This document shows positions 31,769 to 38,770 of a stretch of DNA of 64,000 bases, in pieces. Below the pieces are notes generated by a model that had not been told where the DNA came from, did not search any database, and saw only the letters and a program-made list of their open reading frames with translations. Made by a program: the position numbers and the translations under genes. This DNA comes from DATILL01 sp035476575 (lineage in GTDB: Bacteria > Actinomycetota > Actinomycetes > Mycobacteriales > JACQDL01): the NCBI GenBank assembly GCA_035476575.1, contig DATILL010000096.1, positions 1-64,000 of the forward strand, written 5' to 3'. Within the stretch, counting starts at the first letter, position 1. Each line of letters starts with the position of its first letter.

Positions 31769-32803
31769 TTAGAACCAGTTGGTGCACGCGCCGCTACCGA
31801 TCGCCATCGGACCTGAGCCGCCGACGACCTTCCGGACCTTGGTCACGTTCCGGCTCGTGGGCTGTAGTGGCCAGGGTGGTGCCGCGGTCTCCGAACCGGC
31901 TCCGGGGTCCGTGTCCGCGCCGGACGTACCGGCACGGTCGGCATGCGGGGTCGCAGTATCCGAGGGTTGCTCGGTGTCGGGCAGGTCGAGACCTGGGTCC
32001 TGATTCAGAATTCGCTGGTGCAGCTGCTGGAGGCGGTTGCTCGGCTCAGCGCCGAACTCCTTGATCAGCTCCTCCCGGAGCCGGCGATACTCGGCGAGCG
32101 CGTCCGCCTGCTGGCGGCTGTGGTAGAGCGCGATCATGAATATCTCGGCGGCGCGTTCCTCGTGCGGATAGGCTGCGACCACTTCGCCGAGCGTCGGCAG
32201 CAGCAACTTGTGCTCGCCGAGCCGGAGCCCGACCTCGAGCCGGCCGAACAGCGCCGCCTGGTATGCGGTCAGCAGGCTCCTCCGCATGTCTTCCGCCCGG
32301 CGGCCCGGCAGCCCGGCGAGTGGTTCATCTGGCTGCAACAGGTCGGTGCCACTCCGTTGCGCGACCGCCTCCTCGTACTGCTCGGCAGCCCGTCGGAGAT
32401 CCTCCTGCCGGTTCGCCTCCTGAGCGTCGCGCAGCCGGGCACGGAGCCGGAGCGCATCGACCCGGTCAGGCGATACGGCCGCCATGTACATGCCGCCTCG
32501 TTGCCGGACCACGGTCCGGCCGATGCCGGGGTTGGCCGCGTCCAGCGCGTCGCGCAGGTTGCGGATCAGGTCGTAGATCCGCTCACGCGCGTTCTCTGGC
32601 GCCTCGTCCCAGATCCGCGCGATCAGCCGGTCGGACGGCACCCACTTCCCGGCCTCCAAGAACAGCGACGCCGCGAGCAACTGCTGTTGCCGACCGAGGC
32701 CGACCGGCCGGTGACCGACGGTCACGGTCACCGGCCCCAGGAGCGTGACCTCGATCCTATGGCTGGACACGACCGCGTGGTCGCCTTCGTCAGAACTCGT
32801 CAT
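31769..32803 (-). CDS. SARP/BTAD-family transcriptional regulator
   Basis: 344 aa. An OmpR-type winged helix (~10-105, 'LLGPVTVTVGHRPVGLG') followed by a BTAD helical domain (~115-270), the architecture of DnrI/AfsR-type activators. A Pro/Thr/Asp-rich linker leads to an unusual C-terminal 25 residues with N-x-T-K-V-R and GSGPMAIGSGA. ATG at 32803 is preferred because GGAG lies 8 bases upstream; an in-frame ATG at 32857 is less likely. It heads the five- or six-gene set and probably activates it. Divergent from the DUF397 gene. Confidence 0.8.
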   Translation of the reverse strand: MTSSDEGDHAVVSSHRIEVTLLGPVTVTVGHRPVGLGRQQQLLAASLFLEAGKWVPSDRLIARIWDEAPENARERIYDLIRNLRDALDAANPGIGRTVVRQRGGMYMAAVSPDRVDALRLRARLRDAQEANRQEDLRRAAEQYEEAVAQRSGTDLLQPDEPLAGLPGRRAEDMRRSLLTAYQAALFGRLEVGLRLGEHKLLLPTLGEVVAAYPHEERAAEIFMIALYHSRQQADALAEYRRLREELIKEFGAEPSNRLQQLHQRILNQDPGLDLPDTEQPSDTATPHADRAGTSGADTDPGAGSETAAPPWPLQPTSRNVTKVRKVVGGSGPMAIGSGACTNWF

Positions 32804-32992
32804 TCGCAGACTCCGTAATGATCGGTGATTGGTGTGCCCGACCGCTTCCCAGCGCACACCCAGGAACTACCCAGGCAGTCCGGTGGTTCGTCGGCTGGAA
32901 CCCAGCGACAGCCGGCATGAATACCCAGCGGCATGGTGCACGGTATTCCTTGTCGGCGGAAGGGCCGGCAGCCTACAAGAAAGGGAGACGAC

Positions 32993-33241
32993 ATGTCCGA
33001 CAACAAGATCTGGCTGCACCCGGACAAGGTGGAGTGGCAGAAGTCGACGTACAGCAACGGGCCTGCTGGCTGCGTCGAAGTGGCCGATCTCGGCTTCGCG
33101 ATGCGGGACTCGAAGGATCCTGACGGCCCCAACCTCCACTTCACCCGTGAGGAGATGGAGGCGCACGAACTCGGCATCGCCGCGGGTGAGTTTCTCCGGC
33201 GCTCGGAGCGCACAGAGCGCCCGGACGGCGCTATCGGCTGA
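32993..33241 (+). CDS. DUF397 small regulatory protein
   Basis: 82 aa. The DUF397 core is visible: 'EWQKSTYSNGPAGCVEVAD', then 'MRDSKDPDGPNLHFTREEM'. In actinomycetes DUF397 proteins pair with XRE/DUF5753 regulators (WhiJ/BldB-type pairs) and may act as anti-regulators or antitoxin-like partners. The matching XRE gene is the convergent neighbour at 33344. AGGGAG before ATG 32993. Followed by a very strong hairpin. Confidence 0.9.
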   Translation: MSDNKIWLHPDKVEWQKSTYSNGPAGCVEVADLGFAMRDSKDPDGPNLHFTREEMEAHELGIAAGEFLRRSERTERPDGAIG

Positions 33242-33264
33242 CTCGGCAACCGCAGGTCTCCGAT

Positions 33265-33298
33265 CGGTGTGGCGGGGCCAGTCGGCCCCGCCACACCG
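33265..33298. terminator. 15-bp perfect hairpin between DUF397 and XRE genes
   Basis: 33265-33279 pairs perfectly with 33284-33298 around the 4-base loop AGTC. It lies between two convergent genes and lacks a T-run; probably terminates both. Confidence 0.85.
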
Positions 33299-33343
33299 GC
33301 GTCAACGGGCCTGCCCGGCCCGCTACGCACCCCTAACGGCACG

Positions 33344-34285
33344 TCAATCGGCATATTCGCTACTGGCGTCACGGATGTTTTCAAGCAGTTGCCGAGCTTC
33401 GTGGCCGAAGACCGCCATCCGGCTGAGCCCAGACCACGCCTGCTCGTACTCGGCGACATGTCCCGGGTCGGCGACGACCAGGTTCGCGTGCATGGTCTCG
33501 ATCGTGACGATCACCTCACTATCCTGATCACGAAGAATGTCGAACCCCGGCGTAATGACCATGCTGGCCTCGATGTCAGACGGGATGAAACCGATCGAGA
33601 CGTTGCTCAGCGTCGCCAGCGAGGCGATCCGGTCAAGTTGAGCACGCAGTATCCGCGGCGGCCCCGGCCGCCACCGAAGCGCCGCCTCGGTGATGAGAAA
33701 TGCAAACTGCCGGTCCTCCTCATACAATGCTAGCTGCCGGTCGATGCGGCCAGCGACCGCCCTCGCCAGGTCGCCTTCGTCGTACGGCAGATGAAAAAAC
33801 CCGAATACCCGCCGGGCGTATTCGGCGGTCTGCAACAGGCCAGGAACCAGGAAGGGTTGGAACACCCGCACCGTCCGGGCCGCCGCCTCGTGCTCCTGGA
33901 TCTGGCTCTGCAGCCCGGCGCGATCCGGCACCACCGCCCGCCAGGCCTGCACCTCTGCGAACGCCGACTCGGTCAGCGCGGTGAGCCTGGCCCGTGTCTC
34001 GGCCGACGCCCCGATCGCATCCACCCAGGCCGCCACCTGCGGCACCGACGGCATCGCGGCGCCGGACTCGATGCGGGAGACCTTCGACTGGCTGATGCCG
34101 ATCCGCTCCGCCAACCCGCGGCCAGAGACGCCGGCGGCCTCCCGCAGACGGCGCAGCTCAGCCGCGAGCTGCCGTCGCTTGATGCGAGGCTCGCGCGGCT
34201 CACCGACCAGCGCCACGAGCGACCTCCGCGAGACCTGTCGCCGACACGCCCGATCTCTGAATAGATTTACCTTGATTCGCATCAA
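33344..34285 (-). CDS. XRE-family regulator with DUF5753 domain
   Basis: 313 aa (start uncertain; a GTG near residue 24 would also fit). XRE helix-turn-helix ~38-95 ('LAERIGISQSKVSRIESG'), then DUF5753 ~110-300 with the conserved 'VPGLLQTAEYAR' and 'ALRWRPGPP'. These regulators act with DUF397 proteins in development and secondary metabolism. Here the DUF397 partner is convergent rather than downstream. The upstream region 34286-34540 is A/T-rich and regulatory. Confidence 0.88.
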   Translation of the reverse strand: MMRIKVNLFRDRACRRQVSRRSLVALVGEPREPRIKRRQLAAELRRLREAAGVSGRGLAERIGISQSKVSRIESGAAMPSVPQVAAWVDAIGASAETRARLTALTESAFAEVQAWRAVVPDRAGLQSQIQEHEAAARTVRVFQPFLVPGLLQTAEYARRVFGFFHLPYDEGDLARAVAGRIDRQLALYEEDRQFAFLITEAALRWRPGPPRILRAQLDRIASLATLSNVSIGFIPSDIEASMVITPGFDILRDQDSEVIVTIETMHANLVVADPGHVAEYEQAWSGLSRMAVFGHEARQLLENIRDASSEYAD

Positions 34286-34341
34286 GCAAAATAATGACTA
34301 CGCAGGATGCACCTGTCAAGAGCCCAGAGGCCTTCTTCGTA

Positions 34342-34355
34342 CCCTCGATCGAGGG
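34342..34355. promoter_or_regulatory. perfect 14-base palindrome upstream of the XRE gene
   Basis: CCCTCGATCGAGGG in an otherwise A/T-rich stretch (34286-34440), 57 bases upstream of the XRE start. Candidate autoregulatory operator; the adjacent A/T-rich sequence TTGATCCATC...TACATCTGAAG could contain the promoter. Confidence 0.5.
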
Positions 34356-34542
34356 GCTTTCGATCACGTCTGTAACGATACGTGAAAATTTGATCCATCT
34401 CAAGTACATCTGAAGCAGATAAATTCATCATGCATCGGTTCGTTCGCTGACCCGGGACTCCGCAGCCGGCATCTAAGAGCTGGGCGGCTACTCCTGACCT
34501 GCCGTAGTCGAGGTCGGCCAGTGCTAGCTGGCCGTCGCTGGC

Positions 34543-35072
34543 TCAATCGGCGATGCGGGCTAGCAGGCCATGGCCGGCGCAGGCGGCGCTGATGTCGTGC
34601 TCGCGACCGGGTCGCACCTGGCAGGTCCACAACGGCCACCCTCCGGGGCCGAGACGAGCTGGATGTTCTCGCCGTGATGGTGGTGCTTGCCGCTGCACCA
34701 CAGGTCCACGCCGGGGATGGGGCCGGGCGTGGAGATCCGGTCGGTGTGGATGAGGGTGCCGTCGACGATCATGTGCGCATGTCCGGCGGCCTTGGCTGCG
34801 AGCAACACGCCGAGCAGACCTGGCCGGCGTGTTGCTCGTATTGCGATGCCGTCGTCCCGGTAGGCGGTGTAGGTCGCGATGGCGTTGTCCCGGGCACAGA
34901 GCCCGCATCCGGACGTCGCCGAGGAGCCAGCGCAGCACCAGCATCTGCTTGTCGGTGCCCAGCCCGCGCCGCATCGTGCAGGCACCCTGCCGTACCCGCT
35001 CGGCCCGGGCAACGCGGACAGGAAGACGCTGTCCTCGGATGCCTCCAGGACAGCGGTGTATGTGACACTCAT
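34543..35072 (-). pseudogene. IS5/HARBI-type DDE transposase remnant, several frameshifts
   Basis: Similarity to actinomycete HARBI1/IS5-type transposases jumps between frames: 'MSVTYTAVLEASED' from 35072; 'DKQMLVLRWLLGDVRM' in a second frame; 'VDGTLIHTDRISTPGPIPGVDLW' region with catalytic Asp back in frame 1; then 'WPLWTCQVRPGREHD' in frame 2. At least three frameshifts and an early end after ~180 residues make it non-functional. No terminal repeats found. Confidence 0.8.
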
Positions 35073-35184
35073 GGTCGCGCGGGCCTGTGATGTTGATCTT
35101 GTGAGGAGACCACATCCTGCGGTGTTGAGGCCGCCGCCGCCCGGCCTACACCCGAGGAGTACTACCTCTGAAGAGGAGTTGCAA

Positions 35185-35574
35185 TCATTTAGCTCCAACA
35201 ACTCGATGATCGTCGGGGGCCGGGTCGACGCCTTGGGCGGTCAGGCGCGGGGCTCCGGTGGACGCCCGCAGCAACGCGACGATCTCGGCGACCGAGTCCA
35301 GAACTCCGACCGCGACCCGGATGACAAGGTCGTAGGCGGCGTCGTTGATCAGGGTCAGACGCCGGCCGTTCATGCCATAGAACGCGATGAGCGCGGCCAG
35401 ACCGAGCCGCTTGTTGCCGTCGACGAGGGCGTGGTTGCGGGTCAGCGAGTGGAGGAGCGCGGCTGCCTTCTCATGAGGGTCGGGTACGCGTCCTGGCCGG
35501 ACGGTGGCCTGGGGCCGGGCGAGGGCGGCCGCGAGCAGGCCGTGATCACGGATCCGCGCGTCGGGGCCGAGCAC
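35185..35574 (-). CDS. doc: Doc/Fic-type toxin, N-terminally shortened
   Basis: 129 aa. The Fic motif is present: 'HALVDGNKRLG' (H-x3-DGNKR), with the upstream 'EKAAALLHSL' helix. Doc phosphorylates EF-Tu using ATP. Compared with usual Doc proteins (~125-135 aa with an N-terminal 'L..L...L...P' helix) the first ~20 residues are missing, and the segment between 'LARPQAT' and 'EKAAALLHS' is out of frame: the expected 'GQDAYPT' words appear in the overlapping antitoxin frame. It may therefore be inactive. Start is GTG 35574 by default. Confidence 0.65.
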   Translation of the reverse strand: MLGPDARIRDHGLLAAALARPQATVRPGRVPDPHEKAAALLHSLTRNHALVDGNKRLGLAALIAFYGMNGRRLTLINDAAYDLVIRVAVGVLDSVAEIVALLRASTGAPRLTAQGVDPAPDDHRVVGAK

Positions 35575-35774
35575 GCCGTTCGGCGACGTGGGGCCTCGGC
35601 GTAGCGGGGCAGATCTTCGTCAAGGACCCGATCGAGCAAGTCTGCACGGCTGTGGTTCTCGACGTGCTCGCGGATGGCCTGGCGGGCGACATCCTGCATG
35701 GACCTCTGCTCCAGGTCGGCCCGGCGGCGCAGCGCGCCCGCCTCGTCGTCGGTGAGTCGCAGGGTCATGGCCAT
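35442..35774 (-). CDS. RHH-type antitoxin of a Doc module, C-terminus read into the toxin
   Basis: 110 codons; ATG at 35774 or 35768. Residues ~1-45 look like a ribbon-helix-helix ('MTLRLTDDEAGALRRRADLEQRSMQDVARQAI' region), typical of antitoxins paired with actinomycete Doc. The natural end would be near 'DLPRYAEA' (~60); instead the frame runs 133 bases into doc, in a different frame, and translates nonsense containing the Doc word GQDAYPT. A deletion fusing the two genes explains this. Confidence 0.6.
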   Translation of the reverse strand: MAMTLRLTDDEAGALRRRADLEQRSMQDVARQAIREHVENHSRADLLDRVLDEDLPRYAEAPRRRTACSAPTRGSVITACSRPPSPGPRPPSGQDAYPTLMRRQPRSSTR

Positions 35775-35852
35775 GGGTACGACGATACCTTCGGTGCTAC
35801 CGGCAAGGGACTGGCTGCGTCCACGCCACCGTCCGGCAAGGAGGATGCCGCT

Positions 35853-36416
35853 ATGCCGACCCACGTCGCGTTGCTGCGGGGCATCAACGTCGGCGGCCGG
35901 AACAAGGTGGCGATGGCGGACCTGCGCAGGGTCGTGGCGTCGCTCGGGCACACCGACGTCGCGACCTACATCCAGAGCGGCAACGTCGTCTTCACCGCGG
36001 CGGAGACGGACCCGGACGCGCTGGCGGCGGCCCTGGAGCGGGCCATCGCCAACGCCCTCGGCGTGCGGCCCCGCGTCGTGGTGCTGTCCCGAGCCGAGCT
36101 GGCCCAGGCGGTGGCCGACAACCCGTACGCCGATGAGCCGGACCCGAAGGCCGTGCACGCGATCTTCCTGCCCGCGCGGCCACCGTCCGACCTGGTGGAC
36201 GGCGTCGCCGCAGTCCAGCGGCAGGCCGCGCAGAAGGGCGGCCGAGACACGGCTCAGGTCGTGGGCCGCACCCTCTACCTGCACACCCCCGACGGCTACG
36301 GGCGCAGCGAGCTCGCGGCGCTGCTGTCCCGCGGCCGCGGCGGGACGTCGGCCGCCGCGGCCGGTACGGCGCGCAACTGGGCGACCGTCACCACACTGCT
36401 CGCCCTATGCGACTGA
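35853..36416 (+). CDS. DUF1697 protein
   Basis: 187 aa. Family hallmark 'VALLRGINVGGRNKVAMADLR' region at the N-terminus and 'TYIQSGNVVF' shortly after, ending with 'ARNWATVTTLLAL', all characteristic of DUF1697. Function unknown; the fold is ferredoxin-like. AAGGAGG eight bases before ATG 35853 gives an excellent start. Confidence 0.92.
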   Translation: MPTHVALLRGINVGGRNKVAMADLRRVVASLGHTDVATYIQSGNVVFTAAETDPDALAAALERAIANALGVRPRVVVLSRAELAQAVADNPYADEPDPKAVHAIFLPARPPSDLVDGVAAVQRQAAQKGGRDTAQVVGRTLYLHTPDGYGRSELAALLSRGRGGTSAAAAGTARNWATVTTLLALCD

Positions 36417-36689
36417 ATGTCGGGTCGCCCGGGGGGTCTCACCTCGGAGCGATCCGACCAGAGTTATCGGATGCCCCGAGTGGTGTCGCGTGCGTGTCAA
36501 GGCCGTTGTGCAGCGGATGGCGTGGGTGCTGTTGCTCGGGGTTTTGCTGCCGCCAGTCGCCGTGCGGTGACTGGCTTGCCACCGGGACTATCCTGGGCGT
36601 TCACCGCTTTACTCACGACGGCCTCAAGTGGTCAGTGCATCACCCGGCTTGACCTGGAGCGAGGGCTCGTACGCTCGTTCGTGAATCGG

Positions 36690-36799
36690 GCAGGTCGTAC
36701 CTGCCCCTGATCAGGCCAGATGTGAGGTGTAGATACCCAGGCTGCCGACGATCCGAGTAATCGCAGGTCGTACTTGCCCCTGATCAGGCCCGATGTGAG
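36690..36799 (+). repeat. two 37-base direct repeats containing double palindromes
   Basis: Copies at 36690-36726 and 36763-36799 (spacing 73 from start to start, about two mismatches). Each contains GCAGGT-CGT-ACCTGC (one mismatch in copy 2) followed by the perfect palindrome CCTGATCAGG. The surrounding gap (36417-36939) has no gene I can support. Could be paired operators, recombination sites, or a two-unit relic of a larger repeat. Confidence 0.8.
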
Positions 36800-36939
36800 C
36801 CCTCGCGAGGGTCCCAGGCCAAGCCGGGTGCTGCCCGATGCGCTGACCGCTTGAAACCACCCACCGAATTTTCTCAAGTTTTTCCGGACGCCCGGCTTTT
36901 TGCGCCGGTTCTGTCAGTGGCTCGGTTTATCCTTCTCCT

Positions 36940-38256
36940 ATGTCGGATTCCGTCACCTCGGTGGTCGAGCAGATGTCTGTGCTGCTGGGCTCCTGTCGTG
37001 ACGCGCGTTTGTGGGGGCTTTCCGACGCGGCAGTGGAGGACCTGCTGGTGCGGGTGTTTCGGCAGGTCGGGCAGGTGACGGGGACGTTGCTGCTGCCGTT
37101 GGTGCGGGAGGCGGAGTCCCGTGGCCTGGCCGCCGCGCATGACGCGCCGACCATGAAAGCCTGGCTTCGGGACGCGCTGAACGTGCGGCCCGGTGAGGCC
37201 GGGCGGCTCCTCCGGCTCGCCAAGGCGCTGGATGGTGACCTGCCGGAGACCGCGGCCGCGCTGGCGGACGGGGCGGTCAGCGTCGAGCACGCCCACGTCA
37301 TCGCCGAGGCGATCCGGGCGCTGCCAGCCGAGACCCCGGCCGGGACGCGGGTCGCCGCGGAGCGGGAGCTGGTCCGGCACAGCGGGACGTTCACCCCCGA
37401 TGAGGTCGCCCTGCTCGGGCGGCGGGTGCTGGACGTGGTCGACCCCGACCACGGCGAGGAGCTGCTCCGCCGCCAAGCCGAACGGGAGGCCGCCGACGCC
37501 CACATCCGCCGGGACCTACGCATCTCCCCCGCCGGGCCGGGGCTGAAGCGGATCTCGGGGTTCCTGGACACCGAAGGCGCCGAGACGCTGCGGGTCGCGC
37601 TGGACCCGCTGGCCGCGCCCCGCCCCGCCGACCCGGAGAACGGCGTCCGCGACGACCGCACCCACGGCCAGCGCATGGCCGACGCCCTCGTCGAGCTGGC
37701 AGACCGGTCCCTGCGCGCCGGGGAGCTGCCCGACAACGGCGGCGAACGCCCCACCCTCATCGTCACCATGCCGTACGAGAAGCTGGTCGCCGCGACCGGC
37801 GTCGGGACCCTGGACAGCGGTGACATCCTCCCGGCCAGCCAGGTCCGGCGCCTCGCCTGCGACGCCCACATCATCCCCGCGGTGCTCGGCGGGGAAAGCT
37901 TGGTGCTGGACCTGGGCCGCGGGTCCCGGCATTACGTCGGCGCGGCCCGCCGGGCCATCATCCTCCGCGACCGCGGCTGTGTTTTCCCCGCGTGTGACCG
38001 CCCGTACCAGTGGTGCCAGGTCCACCACTGCATCCACTGGGCCAACGGCGGGAGAACCGACCAGAACAACGGCGTCCTGCTCTGCGGGCACCACCACCGC
38101 GCCGTCCACCACAACGGCTGGGACGTACAAATAGCGAAAGACGGCCTGCCCGAGTTTTTACCTCCCAGATGGGTCGACCCGGAACGCAAACCCGTCCGCC
38201 ACCACCGACACCGAAACGAACAGCATGACGGGAGGGGGGCGACCATTGCGCCATGA
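36940..38256 (+). CDS. DUF222 / HNH endonuclease family protein (13E12-like)
   Basis: 438 aa. DUF222 helical domain ~20-330 and a C-terminal HNH zinc-binding nuclease-like domain: 'CVFPACDRP', 'CQVHHCIHWANGG', 'NGVLLCGHHHRAVH' supply the CxxC, HH and H ligands. The family is very abundant and often repeated in actinomycete genomes (13E12 repeat family) and may be mobile. No clear ribosome site before ATG 36940. A strong hairpin follows. Confidence 0.9.
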   Translation: MSDSVTSVVEQMSVLLGSCRDARLWGLSDAAVEDLLVRVFRQVGQVTGTLLLPLVREAESRGLAAAHDAPTMKAWLRDALNVRPGEAGRLLRLAKALDGDLPETAAALADGAVSVEHAHVIAEAIRALPAETPAGTRVAAERELVRHSGTFTPDEVALLGRRVLDVVDPDHGEELLRRQAEREAADAHIRRDLRISPAGPGLKRISGFLDTEGAETLRVALDPLAAPRPADPENGVRDDRTHGQRMADALVELADRSLRAGELPDNGGERPTLIVTMPYEKLVAATGVGTLDSGDILPASQVRRLACDAHIIPAVLGGESLVLDLGRGSRHYVGAARRAIILRDRGCVFPACDRPYQWCQVHHCIHWANGGRTDQNNGVLLCGHHHRAVHHNGWDVQIAKDGLPEFLPPRWVDPERKPVRHHRHRNEQHDGRGATIAP

Positions 38257-38277
38257 GCACCAGCGCGACATGCCCGG

Positions 38278-38318
38278 TCGGGTCACCCCGGGGATCTCAC
38301 CACCCCGGGGCGACCCGA
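38278..38318. terminator. 16-bp hairpin after the HNH gene
   Basis: 38278-38293 pairs with 38303-38318 (one A:C mismatch) around a 9-base loop. No T-run. Begins 22 bases after the HNH stop, so a terminator is the simplest reading. Confidence 0.75.
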
Positions 38319-38336
38319 CAATGAATCGTAAGGTAA

Positions 38337-38481
38337 ATGATGAAGCTGTCGCAGCCGCGGATTGCCCGGCTGGAAGGCGGAACACCAGCCGTCGTTCTAC
38401 ACACTCGCCAAGCTCAGCAGGGCCACCGGCCTCGAGTTCCATCTCGAGGTTGCCCACGGCGGTGTGGCGCTAACGGCATGA
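38337..38481 (+). pseudogene. HTH antitoxin remnant with a frameshift
   Basis: Frame 1 reads 'KLSQPRIARLEGG', the recognition helix of HigA-type XRE antitoxins; one base shift at about 38390 gives 'SFYTLAKLSRATGLEFHLEV' and a natural stop at 38479-38481. The N-terminal half of the family is missing. Its end overlaps the MazF remnant's end. Confidence 0.65.
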
Positions 38482-38679
38482 CCACGGCGTCAGGGTCCGA
38501 GGACCTGGCATCGCGGCAAGGCCGGTGTTGGATGTGATGACCGCGGCGACAACGGTGGCCAGCCGGCTGGTGTTGTAGGGCGTGGACTGCACGACGAGCA
38601 CCGGACGGCGTTTGGCCGGGCGGCTGCCGGTGGGCTCGCCGAGGCCGACCCGGTAGATGCCGCCGCGGTGGATCACCAC
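38470..38679 (-). pseudogene. MazF/PemK toxin remnant
   Basis: 69 codons from GTG 38679. The N-terminus 'GGIYRVGLGEPTGSRPAKRRPVLVVQS' region is classical MazF (RPVLVVQ strand), continuing 'TVVAAVITSNTGLAAMPG', where the RNase fold breaks off into unrelated residues. Intact MazF is ~110 aa, so the last third is lost. Confidence 0.75.
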
Positions 38680-38770
38680 ACGTCGTCGTCGAGGCGGCGG
38701 CGCCCGGCGGCCACGGCCAGCCGAGTCGACTCGTCGGTGCCGACCAGGTCCAGGGCGGCGTCGATCCGCG
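38673..38770 (-). pseudogene. MazE antitoxin C-terminal remnant
   Basis: The frame before mazF encodes 'ALDLVGTDESTRLAVAAGRRR' (21-residue region) ending DDDVW-stop, which overlaps the MazF start in the usual coupled way (stop inside GTGTGGTGA). Only ~30 codons remain; upstream sequence is the glutamate dehydrogenase stop, so the DNA-binding part is gone. Confidence 0.55.

Noticed and set aside
36690..36799. Possible mini-CRISPR
   Set aside because: Only two repeats with a 36-base spacer, internal double palindromes atypical of CRISPR repeats, and no cas genes in the window.
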